Notes under the pieces: generated by a model
Seen by the model: only the letters and a program-made list of their open reading frames with translations
The model's database searches: none
Told to the model about the DNA's origin: nothing
Position numbers and translations under genes: made by a program
Assembly (NCBI RefSeq): GCF_014698835.1
Contig: NZ_JACJTU010000029.1
Location: forward strand, 28,606 to 92,605
Source of the DNA: Nostoc paludosum FACHB-159
GTDB lineage: Bacteria; Cyanobacteriota; Cyanobacteriia; Cyanobacteriales; Nostocaceae
Reading direction: 5' to 3'
DNA: 64,000 nt
Shown here: in pieces, positions 1 through 8,755 of the stretch
How the letters are laid out: each line of letters starts with the position of its first letter
Position numbering within the stretch: position 1 is the stretch's first letter

Positions 1-2873
1 TTAGTCGCGGGATGACGGGACTAATTTCGGCAAATATTAATCTTTATCCCCATCAGGTTGAAGTTGTTCGGCGGGTACTGGAAGATCCGATTCAACGTTA
101 TATCTTAGCAGACGAAGTAGGACTCGGAAAAACCATCGAGGCGGGTGCAATTCTGCGCCAATTCCTATTAGATGAACCGAAAAAAGGTGCGATAGTCATA
201 GTTCCCCAATATTTGCTGCAACAATGGCGGACTGAGTTAGAAAACAAGTTTTATATTTCGCATTTTCCCAAACGAGTAGCGGTACTAGCTGTTGAAGATG
301 TTCATAAAATTAATCTGAGAGCTAACATCGGCTGTTTAATATTAGATGAAGCCCATCACATCGCAGCAATGGCGAACTCTAAAGATGCAGCGGTGCTTCA
401 GCGTTTTGAGACTTGCAAGCAACTAGCTCATAAAAGCGATCGCTTACTTTTATTATCCGCTAATCCTGTTGTGAATCACGAGCAAGATTTCTTAGCAATG
501 TTATATTTGCTCGAACCCGAAACCTATAGACTAGACGATTTAGAAGGTTTTCGCGCTCAAGTTGCGAGCCGTCAACAAATAGGTAAAGTGTTGCTGGCTT
601 TGAGAGAAGATGCAAAGCCTGTTGTCTTGAAAAACAATTTGCAGGAATTACGCAACTTGTTTCCTGACGATAAGTATTTACTCAAGTTAGCAGACGATTT
701 AGAAACTTGTTTAGAAGGAAATTCTCCTGAGAAAAATCAACTTGTCCAAGCAATTCGCAGCCACATTAGCGATACCTATCGACTATATCGGCGAATGCTT
801 CGCAACCGTCGCGCGGCGGTGGAAGATGTGATATTTGACCGCAATTTTACGCCCAAAGAAGAATATGATTTAGACGAGCGATCGCTTGATATTCACGAAC
901 TCATCAATCAATGGCGTAGTGTTGCTCCTAAAGAAAAGCAATATCAGCGAATTTTCCTGTTATTATTCCTTGCTTCGGGTACTTGGTTAGGCATTTTAGA
1001 ACAAGTAATTACAACCCGTTTAACTGGTAAACCCCATGCTAAACTGAGTCAGGAATTTAAAGAAGATGATATTCGCCTATTAACTACAACTCCTAAGTTT
1101 TCCGGCGAAGAAGACATTTTACAATCCATATTAAAGGTTATTCGTCAACCTGTAGAAGACGGAGAACGCAAGGAAAATTTAAGAACAGTATTGCTAAATC
1201 AGTTAGGTACATACTTCAAAATTCCGGCAAACGTTCGCAGAAATCAAAAGGAATTTCTCACCAGGATACAGCAGAGAATCAAGAGACCAATTACAGGCGA
1301 TATTTTCCCCAAATTCATTATATTTACAAGTTTTGCCCAAAGTTGTGCAGAAATTGTCCGCTATTTATCTGATACCTTTGGTGCAGAAGCAGTAGTCAGC
1401 CATCAATTTGGAGAATCGCCGGATAAAGTTGAGTCTGGCTTAAATAGATTCAAAAACAATCCCAACTGCTTTATTTTAGTATGCGATCGCTCTGGAGAAG
1501 AAGGGCGCAATCTCCAGTTTGCTGACTGGTTAATTCATTTCGATCTGCCTTGGTCACCTAATCAATTAGAACAAAGAATTGGTAGACTTGACCGCATTGG
1601 CAGCAAAATTGGCATCCAGTCTTGTGTATTGATTGGCCCTTATCTAGAAGATAGTCCCCACAATGCTTGGTATCAAGTTTTGAAAGATGGATTTGGGATT
1701 TTTCAACAATCAATTGCCAGTTTCCAGTTTTACGTAGATGAAAAATTGCCAGAATTAGAAGCAGCTTTATTTCAATCGGGTGCTGCTGGACTGGTACAAA
1801 TGATTGAGCCAATCAAAGCACAAATCGAAGCCGAAATTCTCAAGATTAGCGAACTGAATGCTTTAGATGAAATCGACGCTAGTGATGAAATTGCAACCGA
1901 ATATTTTCAAGATTTAGATAATTATGATGCTCGTCATTTAGAAATGAAGCGAGCAATTGAAGGCTGGATTTGCGACGCACTGGGTTTCAAACCAATGACT
2001 AACCCAGATTCTCCAGAAATGAAACGTTATCAACCGATAACGCGTACTTTGGTGCCAGTAAATGAGTTAAAAACCCGTTTTACTGACAGTTATTTAGACA
2101 AATATGGTACTTATAACCGCAGAATCGCCAACCAAAGTTCTGACGTTAAACTCTTGCGAATTGGAGAAGGATTTGTAGAGGCATTGTTGAACTATATAGA
2201 TTGGGATGACCGGGGTCAAGCCTTTGCCATGTGGCGCACTGATGCATCTTGGGACGCAAAAGAAGGCAAGGAATGGTTCGGTTTTCAATACAATTATATA
2301 GTCGAGGCAAATTTAAAAATTGCCAAACAAGTTTTAATCGAGAATAAACTCGATAATTCTCAATACAAAATTTTGCAACGACGTGTAGATGCTCTATTTC
2401 CACCAATTATGGAAACCATCTATATTGATGGTCGCCAAGAACCAATATCTGTTGTTGAAGATCGAGCGTTGTTGGATATCTTACAACGTCCGTATAAAGA
2501 TAGAAACAATAGTCAGCAACGAGATTACAATTTAGCAAAAGAGCGATTAGAAATTATTGACAATTTTGTTGAGCCTAGTAAATGGCAAAATTATTGCTAT
2601 GAAGTGCGTAACGCTTCTTTAGCCTTACTTTCTAATCGTCCTGATTTTATCGAATTGTGCGAAAAACGTAGCTTGGTTGCTGAAAAGAAATTAAGCAACA
2701 GAGTAGAACAATTACGCCTGTTGTTGAATCAGCAAAGTTGGGATCAAGCATTAGCTGAAGAACTCAAAATAGAAACAGCTTTAAGTGCAGCTATTTTAGA
2801 GGGAATTCGCCGACCGCAAATCAAACTTGATTCTGTCGGCTTCATTATTGTTTCAGGGCGATCGCTTGCCTAA
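1..2873 (+). CDS. SNF2-family DEAD/DEAH helicase, 5' end outside window
   Basis: ATP-dependent SNF2/RapA-type helicase or translocase. Counting from the first in-window ATG (base 12), the Walker A motif DEVGLGKT lies at residues 34-41, the DEAH box (ILDEAHH) near 111, and motif VI (EQRIGRLDRIG) near 520, followed by a long C-terminal region with no recognised domain. The frame stays open to base 1 (residues S-R-G before the ATG), and the helicase core begins almost at once. The true start therefore probably lies upstream and this is the C-terminal part of a longer protein. The start of the core resembles the SNF2 protein (DpdE) of 7-deazaguanine DNA-modification clusters, or other defence-island helicases, but that is a memory-based resemblance and the neighbours needed to test it are outside the window. 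A terminator-like hairpin follows the stop. Confidence 0.8.
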   Translation, partial: SRGMTGLISANINLYPHQVEVVRRVLEDPIQRYILADEVGLGKTIEAGAILRQFLLDEPKKGAIVIVPQYLLQQWRTELENKFYISHFPKRVAVLAVEDVHKINLRANIGCLILDEAHHIAAMANSKDAAVLQRFETCKQLAHKSDRLLLLSANPVVNHEQDFLAMLYLLEPETYRLDDLEGFRAQVASRQQIGKVLLALREDAKPVVLKNNLQELRNLFPDDKYLLKLADDLETCLEGNSPEKNQLVQAIRSHISDTYRLYRRMLRNRRAAVEDVIFDRNFTPKEEYDLDERSLDIHELINQWRSVAPKEKQYQRIFLLLFLASGTWLGILEQVITTRLTGKPHAKLSQEFKEDDIRLLTTTPKFSGEEDILQSILKVIRQPVEDGERKENLRTVLLNQLGTYFKIPANVRRNQKEFLTRIQQRIKRPITGDIFPKFIIFTSFAQSCAEIVRYLSDTFGAEAVVSHQFGESPDKVESGLNRFKNNPNCFILVCDRSGEEGRNLQFADWLIHFDLPWSPNQLEQRIGRLDRIGSKIGIQSCVLIGPYLEDSPHNAWYQVLKDGFGIFQQSIASFQFYVDEKLPELEAALFQSGAAGLVQMIEPIKAQIEAEILKISELNALDEIDASDEIATEYFQDLDNYDARHLEMKRAIEGWICDALGFKPMTNPDSPEMKRYQPITRTLVPVNELKTRFTDSYLDKYGTYNRRIANQSSDVKLLRIGEGFVEALLNYIDWDDRGQAFAMWRTDASWDAKEGKEWFGFQYNYIVEANLKIAKQVLIENKLDNSQYKILQRRVDALFPPIMETIYIDGRQEPISVVEDRALLDILQRPYKDRNNSQQRDYNLAKERLEIIDNFVEPSKWQNYCYEVRNASLALLSNRPDFIELCEKRSLVAEKKLSNRVEQLRLLLNQQSWDQALAEELKIETALSAAILEGIRRPQIKLDSVGFIIVSGRSLA

Positions 2874-2919
2874 TTTCAGTGATATAATTTCTAATCAAAT
2901 AGCCTTAGTAACGTAACTA

Positions 2920-2950
2920 ACCCTGCCCTCTCTCAAGGGTAGGGTTTTTT
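2920..2950 (+). terminator. Rho-independent terminator after the SNF2 gene
   Basis: A GC-rich hairpin of ACCCT/CCCT pairing with AGGG/AGGGT, one G-T mismatch and a short CTCTCA loop is followed at once by six T residues. It lies about 50 bases after the helicase stop codon. Confidence 0.75.
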
Positions 2951-3061
2951 AGTAGTTTCAAACCTCTACTTCGCTATAGGGTAATACTCAACACTCAGTA
3001 AGCCGACAACTGAATGTGAGTCAATTTTTGAATTTTGAATTGCTTAATGCACTACTACTGA

Positions 3062-3166
3062 ATACCAATTCAATTAATCATTGCAACACATCTTGGGTGA
3101 AGACGCGATGAATCGCGTCTCTACAAATGGTCTATTTGTTGCATTCTTTTTTGAGATTGGTGTAAC
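3062..3166. repeat. MITE-like repeat with ACCAAT-type terminal inverted repeats
   Basis: The imperfect ends (ACCAATTCAATTAATCATTG at left; the reverse complement of the right end reads ACACCAATCTC then AAGAATGCAACA) enclose a near-perfect palindrome, AGACGCGATGAATCGCGTCT, at 3101-3120. There is no coding capacity, so it looks like a small non-autonomous element. Confidence 0.5.
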
Positions 3167-3238
3167 TTATTTTGCTTTGCTGTATTAGTTAATTTATAAT
3201 TAGTTATCATCTCAGTGAATATGCTGTTAAATTTATAA

Positions 3239-4111
3239 ATGGCAGAATATGACAACCTGTGTAAATTACTTGCAGAAAAATATCCCCGTGATTTTATTCG
3301 GTGGTTATTGAATCAAGAACCGCGCACAATTAAAATCTTAAAAACCGAATTGAGCATCGAACCAATTCGCGCTGATTCTGTGACATTCTTGCAAATAGAA
3401 AATCGGATTTTACACCTGGAATTTCAAACTACAATTCAATCTCAAGCACCAATTTCACTGCGGATGTTAGATTACTACGTCCGATTAACACGTAAATACC
3501 AAGTTCCAATCACACAAGTAGTGATTTTCTTGCAAGAAACTAATGATGAAATTGCCTTTACCACAGAATATGTCAGCGAAGTGACAACTCATCGCTATCG
3601 AGTTATCCGAATGTGGGAGCAAGATTCAGCACTATTTATGAATAATTTGGGCTTGTTACCATTAGCACCGTTAACACGAACGAATTCAGCCCCAGCATTA
3701 TTATCGCAAATTGCAGAAGAAATTGCTAAAATTCCAGATATTGAGACTAGAAAAAATACGGCTGCATATACAGAAATTTTAGCAGGGTTAAAGTTTGAGA
3801 AAGATTTGATTCTGCAATTATTAAGGGAGGAAACTATGCAAGAGTCAGTGATTTATCAATATATTTTACAGAAGGGAGAACAGCGCGGCGAACAACGCGG
3901 CGAACAACGCGGCGAACAACGCGGCGAACAAAAAGAAGCACTGAAATTTTGTCTGCTTTTACTTGAAGAACGCTTTGGTGAAATTGATTCGTCGATTATT
4001 GAGCGAGTGGAACTTTTAAATAAGGAACGCCTAGAAGCATTAGGTAGAGCTATTCTCCGATTTTCATCGTTATCTGATTTAGTAACTTGGTTAAACCAGC
4101 AAGAAAATTGA
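3239..4111 (+). CDS. Rpn-family PD-(D/E)XK nuclease-like protein with DUF4351 tail
   Basis: A 290-residue member of the Rpn/DUF4351 family, abundant in filamentous cyanobacteria and often annotated as putative transposase. The N-terminal half has the PD-(D/E)XK nuclease layout: an acidic residue in ADSVTF near 45 and the ExQ strand HLEFQT near 60. The C-terminal 55 residues (FCLLLLEERFGEI through LVTWLNQQ) match DUF4351. Between them is a charged segment made of four to five GEQR repeats, encoded by a 12-bp tandem repeat. In the family the nuclease domain is thought to promote RecA-independent recombination; the role of this copy is unknown. It stands alone, with an AT-rich upstream region and MITEs on both sides. 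Confidence 0.8.
   Translation: MAEYDNLCKLLAEKYPRDFIRWLLNQEPRTIKILKTELSIEPIRADSVTFLQIENRILHLEFQTTIQSQAPISLRMLDYYVRLTRKYQVPITQVVIFLQETNDEIAFTTEYVSEVTTHRYRVIRMWEQDSALFMNNLGLLPLAPLTRTNSAPALLSQIAEEIAKIPDIETRKNTAAYTEILAGLKFEKDLILQLLREETMQESVIYQYILQKGEQRGEQRGEQRGEQRGEQKEALKFCLLLLEERFGEIDSSIIERVELLNKERLEALGRAILRFSSLSDLVTWLNQQEN
3877..3930 (+). repeat. 12-bp in-frame tandem repeat (GEQR codons)
   Basis: About 4.5 copies of GGCGAACAACGC lie in tandem inside the Rpn/DUF4351 gene. The period is a multiple of three, so changes in copy number lengthen or shorten the linker without a frameshift. Confidence 0.85.
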
Positions 4112-4158
4112 TTTGTCAAAATTACTCGGCTTCAAATCTCTAACTTTTTCAAGAAGTT

Positions 4159-4305
4159 ATACCAATTTAATGTGAAGTTGCACATATCTAGATCCCCCTA
4201 AATCCCCCTTAAAAAGGGGGACTTTGATATGTTTTTCTGGTTCCCCCCTTTATAAGGGGGGCTAGGGGGGATCGAATTCTATGCAGCTTCATAAAAAATT
4301 GGTAT
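4159..4305. repeat. MITE-like element with G/C-run hairpins
   Basis: Left end ATACCAATTTAATGTGAAG and right end (reverse complement) ATACCAATTTTTTATGAAG form imperfect terminal inverted repeats. Inside are runs of C (CCCCCTAAATCCCCC) and matching runs of G that can fold into a strong cruciform. The same interior occurs in the element at 39031-39192, but with different ends. Non-coding. Confidence 0.6.
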
Positions 4306-4392
4306 TAGGGATATTTTAATATAGATTATAGTTTAAAATTACAGCAATAAATTTAACTATCTTAGCGTGATAAAAAAGTTATATTTTGACAT

Positions 4393-4581
4393 TTAACTTT
4401 CATAATTTGTTTGACCTATTTTTTCCACATTCTGCACCAACTCCTGTGGTTGTATCACCTTAACATCTCCACCAAACTCAACAATCCATCTCAACAAATC
4501 AAAATCATCTAATGTCCACTTAGTAAATATTGCCTGAAAACTAGAGACGTTGCATTGCAACGTCTCTACATCTGGATTCAT
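4393..4581 (-). pseudogene. C-terminal scrap of a WYL-domain transcriptional regulator
   Basis: An open frame of 62 codons. The segment DLLRWIVEFGGDVKVIQPQE is typical of the extreme C-terminus of WYL-domain regulators (W-hydrophobic-fGxxVxVlxPxEL). The rest of such a protein (helix-turn-helix and WYL core, about 250 residues) is absent. The 5' part of the frame is made by a perfect 25-bp palindrome at 4543-4567, probably an inserted small repeat, so the apparent start MNPDVETLQ is artificial. Assigning it to WYL is by pattern recognition and moderately secure. Confidence 0.5.
4543..4567. repeat. Perfect 25-bp palindrome
   Basis: AGAGACGTTGCA-T-TGCAACGTCTCT is a perfect inverted repeat around a single T. 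It matches the style of small dispersed cyanobacterial palindromes and interrupts the WYL remnant. Confidence 0.8.
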
Positions 4582-4621
4582 AGTGTTGTTTATTGACAGT
4601 TAACCGTCAAAACACAACTTA

Positions 4622-7600
4622 TTAGCTTTCGTAAGTTTCCTGGGAGAATTTCTTATGAATAGTTTTTGGAGATTCCCCATCAGCAGCTACTGTTATGAGA
4701 TAGTCCATTAAACCATCTGAAAAGGGAAGACGTAGGTGGAAAGTACCATCGGGTTTGATTTTGATGGCGTTACCACCAATGGCTACGGTTGTATTTGGTT
4801 CCGTTGCTCCGTGAATAATCAACTCAGCATCTGCAACAAACCAAAAATCCCCGTGAGGACGATTAAATACACGCACAATTTCTGAACGCGCTACGCTTAA
4901 CCAACGATCGCCATCTGCAAGATAACCAATCTCAGCTATGTAGTCGCGATCGCTGGTGGGAATCGCCACAAAGCGATCCCTTGCTACTTCTTCGCATTCA
5001 TACTGCTGTACAAGTTGGCCAGTTTGATAACTCAGGTCAACGCCAGTCACATCATAAAGCCGCACTGCTAATTGAGAACCACCTTGTTGTCGCAGTGCTT
5101 GTTTTTGAGTTGGGGAAACACACCACGAAACATAAGCCCACTTGGGAGTACGCGGTGTTAGGACAATATTGCTTTCTTCTTGTGCATCGGCTGTTTCATC
5201 CACCACAGGTGAATGTTCCACAATTCCTGTATCAGCTGTTTCTTCCACCACGGGTAAATGTTCTGCGATTTGTGCATCAGCTGTTTCATCCACCACAGGC
5301 AAATCTTCGATGATGGGATCTGGTTTCACAGCACTGAAGATACGCACAATTGCTGAACGCCCCAAGGAAAACCAACGATCGCTTTCAGCAAGATAGCCGA
5401 TTTCAGCTATGTAGTCGCGATCGCTTGCGGGAATTTCCACGCTCTTGTTGAGTAATTCTTCACTGTCGTACTGCTGTAGAAGTTGGGGAGTTTGATAACT
5501 CAAGTCAATGCCAGTTGCATCATACAGCCGCACTAACAATTGATAAACACCCTGTTGCCGCAGCGCAGATTTTTGGCTTTCGGTAATTTCCCAAGAAATA
5601 TCAGCAGATGTATAACTGCGCGGTGTCAGCACAAGAGTAATTTCTTCTTGTGCATCAACTATTTCCTCCACCACGGGTAAATCTTCCACGATGGGATCTG
5701 GCTCAACAGGACTGAAGACACGCACAATTGCTGAACGCCCCAAGGAAAACCAGCGTTCGCCTTCAGCAAGATAACCGATTTCAGCTATGTAGTCGCGATC
5801 GCTTGCGGGAATTTCCACACTCTTGTTGAGTAATTCTTCACTGTCGTACTGCTGTAGAAGTTGGGGAGTTTGGTAACTCAAGTCAATGCCAGTTGCATCA
5901 TACAGCCGCACTAGCAATTGATAAACACCCTGTTGTCGCAGCGCAGATTTTTGGCTTTCGGTAATTTCCCAAGAAATATCAGCAGATGTATGGCTGCGCG
6001 GTGTCAGCACAATAGTAATTTCTTCTTGTGCATCAGCCACAGCTGAATCTTCCACCATAGGATCTGGCTCAACAGCACTGAAGAAACGCACAATTGCTGA
6101 ATGGGCGATGGGGAACCAGCGATCGCCTTCAGCAAGATAGCCGATTTCAGCTATGTAGTCGCGATCGCTTGCGGGAATTTCCATACTCTTGTTGAGCAAT
6201 TCTTCGCTTTCGTATTGCTCTACAAAGTCCGGAATTTGATAACTCAAGTCCAGGCCAGTCACATCATACAGCCGTACTAGCAACTGAGAAACGCCCTGTT
6301 GTCGTAACGCTGACTTTTCGCTTTCGGAAATTTCCCAACGGACATCAGCCAATCTATGAGTACGGGGTGTCAGGAAAATACGGCTTTCTGGTTCTGCATA
6401 TACTACACTACTTGTCTCGGTTGTTATCGGTACATTGTCAACGGTACCAGCCCAAGCTCCAATTCCTGCCCCGCCTGCCAAGGCCGCAGCACCCGCCAAT
6501 GCCGATTCTTCATCTAGTAAATCTACAGGAGGTTCGGCTGCATCTGCTACAAGATTCAAGGCATCTTCTGGCAATCCTGGTACTTCATCTGTTACCACCT
6601 CGTCGGACTCTACTGAGCCTATATCTTCAGTTGAGGTAATACTTTCTAGCCATTCCAATTCTGCCTTGAGTTCTTCTTGGATCTCTTCTTCGCTTACTTC
6701 TGTGTCCCAATACTCAAAATCTGAAGTAGCTTTGGGCACATCTGGTAATTCAGACGTTGGGGTTGTTACCTCAGATAAAGGCAGTTCTTCATTTGGTGTT
6801 TCTTCTGGAATATTAGCCAGTTGAGGATATGAAGTATTAACAACAGCCGCTGGGGCTTCTATGTCCCATGCAACTTCGTCGGATTCCGGATGATTTTTTT
6901 CAGTATTATTTTCTTGGATTGTATCTTTTGTGGCGTTATTTTCCTTGTCTGCAAAGGTAGACCAAGTAGCCGCGCCAATTCCGGTTGCCAAAGCAGCACC
7001 ACCCATTAAAGCTGTGGCTCCCAAGTTGTTATTCTCTGATACGGCTACGCTTGGAGTGGTGCCATTACTTGTCTGTTGTTGCGTACCATTCTCTGTAAGG
7101 TCAGATGATGTTTGACCATAAATTTGAAAAGGAGTGCTTTGCTCTTTTGGCAGCTGAAGGGTAGTGTCAGGACTGAGTGCAGTTTCGCCATCATCTGTGT
7201 TTGGTGGATCGGGATTTGGTTGTAGTGAATTGTCTGTTTTCTCAGGCAGAGATGGCCGTCGCCCAAAAAACCACCAGAGTAAGCCTCCACCTACAGTGGT
7301 AACCAACAAAGGTAAGAGCAACCAAAATGGTGTTTCTTTATTGACAATTGGAGCTTTTTCTGGAGGGGCGGGAGCGACAAAGGGCTGTTCGCCAAATACA
7401 GAAGTAGTTGCACTGGGAGAAGCTGTAGCAGTCGGTGTGGTTCCTGCACTGGGGGCAGCTGTGGCAGCAGGTTGTGAAACACTGGTGGCGATCGCTTCAG
7501 CTTCAGCGACTCTAGCTTGTTCTATAGCCTGCTGGCCTGCTGGTGCAAGGGTAAAACCGAGAAAACCTGCTGCCCCCAAGCTGGGATTTTTTTTGTAGAT

Positions 7601-8383
7601 GTAAACTAATGGTTGCGAGAAGGGATATTTGGCATCGTCTGGCAAAGTTTGATGTAATTGCAGAACTCGCACACCTTCTAACTTCGAGATCTGATTGGCT
7701 AGGACATAGCTGATGCCGTCTTTACCTAGTTGTTTGACGATTTCAGCGGTATTATCGTCAGTTACTTGGGTAGCATTGGAGCCTGTAGCAAATTTCGCAG
7801 TTTTGAAAGCTGGGTAATCGCGAAAAGTATCGCGAGTATCGCTGGTTTCGGGGCGATCGATGACGCGAATCTTAGCGTCAGGGCCGCCTAATTGCGACCA
7901 ATTTGTAATCTGTCCCCGAAAAATGCGGGCGAATTGCCTACTAGTTAGACTTTGCTTGAAAGGATTCTCTGCACCAACCACGATCGCAATTTTTTCACGC
8001 CGCAACCGGACTTGTTCTAGTCCTAGTGCTTTTTCTGCTGGCGTTAAACCACGGCCGATTGCTGCTATATCAATTTTGCCATCCAGCAAATCTCTCAGTG
8101 CCTTATCCGTTCCATTGGCAGCAATTTCAACCTTTGTGCCCGAAAACTGTTTTTCAAAATTATCTTTAAGACTTTGGTTGATTGCAGTTAAGCTACTTGA
8201 ACCATCGATTCGCACTGTCGTTCCATTCTCCACTGTTTGCGGCAGTGGGAAAGACGGTGTTGGCGATGCAGATTGCGCCAGTGTAGGTGCCCAAACTACC
8301 ATACTTGCCATCGGAGTCGTAGCTAAAGCAACCCATAATACCAGCTTCACTATTGAATTATCTTTTTTTTGTTGTTTCCACAT
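4622..8383 (-). CDS. Phosphate-binding-like domain fused to four DUF4912 modules
   Basis: A 1253-residue protein. Residues 1-37 form a signal peptide or anchor ending near TLAQSA. Residues about 50-290 are a PstS/PBP-like ligand-binding domain (RIDGSSSLTAINQSLKDNF, IDIAAIGRGLT, ITNWSQLGG). A membrane span (LLLPLLVTTVGGGLLWWFF) lies near 355. A long acidic linker with two Gly/Ala-rich hydrophobic patches follows, then four DUF4912 modules (each LTPRxH-SAxISWEITES-LVRLYDxTGxDLSYQ-ASDRDYIAEIGYL) from about 675 to 1170. A short beta-rich tail (GATEPNTTVAIGG) ends the protein. Modules 2 and 3 are nearly identical at DNA level, suggesting recent duplication or gene conversion. A likely topology is a periplasmic sensor with cytoplasmic DUF4912 repeats, but the function is unknown. 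The linker also varies by short repeated ETADAQ/EHLPVVE units. Confidence 0.8.
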   Translation of the reverse strand: MWKQQKKDNSIVKLVLWVALATTPMASMVVWAPTLAQSASPTPSFPLPQTVENGTTVRIDGSSSLTAINQSLKDNFEKQFSGTKVEIAANGTDKALRDLLDGKIDIAAIGRGLTPAEKALGLEQVRLRREKIAIVVGAENPFKQSLTSRQFARIFRGQITNWSQLGGPDAKIRVIDRPETSDTRDTFRDYPAFKTAKFATGSNATQVTDDNTAEIVKQLGKDGISYVLANQISKLEGVRVLQLHQTLPDDAKYPFSQPLVYIYKKNPSLGAAGFLGFTLAPAGQQAIEQARVAEAEAIATSVSQPAATAAPSAGTTPTATASPSATTSVFGEQPFVAPAPPEKAPIVNKETPFWLLLPLLVTTVGGGLLWWFFGRRPSLPEKTDNSLQPNPDPPNTDDGETALSPDTTLQLPKEQSTPFQIYGQTSSDLTENGTQQQTSNGTTPSVAVSENNNLGATALMGGAALATGIGAATWSTFADKENNATKDTIQENNTEKNHPESDEVAWDIEAPAAVVNTSYPQLANIPEETPNEELPLSEVTTPTSELPDVPKATSDFEYWDTEVSEEEIQEELKAELEWLESITSTEDIGSVESDEVVTDEVPGLPEDALNLVADAAEPPVDLLDEESALAGAAALAGGAGIGAWAGTVDNVPITTETSSVVYAEPESRIFLTPRTHRLADVRWEISESEKSALRQQGVSQLLVRLYDVTGLDLSYQIPDFVEQYESEELLNKSMEIPASDRDYIAEIGYLAEGDRWFPIAHSAIVRFFSAVEPDPMVEDSAVADAQEEITIVLTPRSHTSADISWEITESQKSALRQQGVYQLLVRLYDATGIDLSYQTPQLLQQYDSEELLNKSVEIPASDRDYIAEIGYLAEGERWFSLGRSAIVRVFSPVEPDPIVEDLPVVEEIVDAQEEITLVLTPRSYTSADISWEITESQKSALRQQGVYQLLVRLYDATGIDLSYQTPQLLQQYDSEELLNKSVEIPASDRDYIAEIGYLAESDRWFSLGRSAIVRIFSAVKPDPIIEDLPVVDETADAQIAEHLPVVEETADTGIVEHSPVVDETADAQEESNIVLTPRTPKWAYVSWCVSPTQKQALRQQGGSQLAVRLYDVTGVDLSYQTGQLVQQYECEEVARDRFVAIPTSDRDYIAEIGYLADGDRWLSVARSEIVRVFNRPHGDFWFVADAELIIHGATEPNTTVAIGGNAIKIKPDGTFHLRLPFSDGLMDYLITVAADGESPKTIHKKFSQETYES

Positions 8384-8755
8384 AAGCCCCTTATTAAAGT
8401 AAAAAATACAAACCCCACCAGCCTTAATCCTTATCTTTTTATGGATTATGCAGGAGACCCGCTAATTATACATCTCTGTTATATTTCTTATCAGTTATTG
8501 TAAATATTTGTGTCTATATATACTTCGTTTGACTTTAACTGTGTTGTGCTTTGCTGAGCAAAATTTTAGTTAAATACAATTACCATAAACTTAGTTAGCT
8601 TTTATACGATACTTAAGTATAGCTGAATAACCACGATGCTTGTAAGATCGGCTAATTACTAAAGATAGTATAAACACGTATTAAAGATATCGTATGGAGT
8701 TAAATTAAAGTTTTGCTTAAGTAGTATAAGAGTTATAAAGTTTAGTTTTTTTGAG
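8384..8755. other. Divergent intergenic region, no gene seen
   Basis: AT-rich space between the divergently transcribed PBP-DUF4912 gene and the membrane-protein gene. It must hold both promoters. I see no conserved operator, repeat or RNA element that I can name. Confidence 0.5.
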
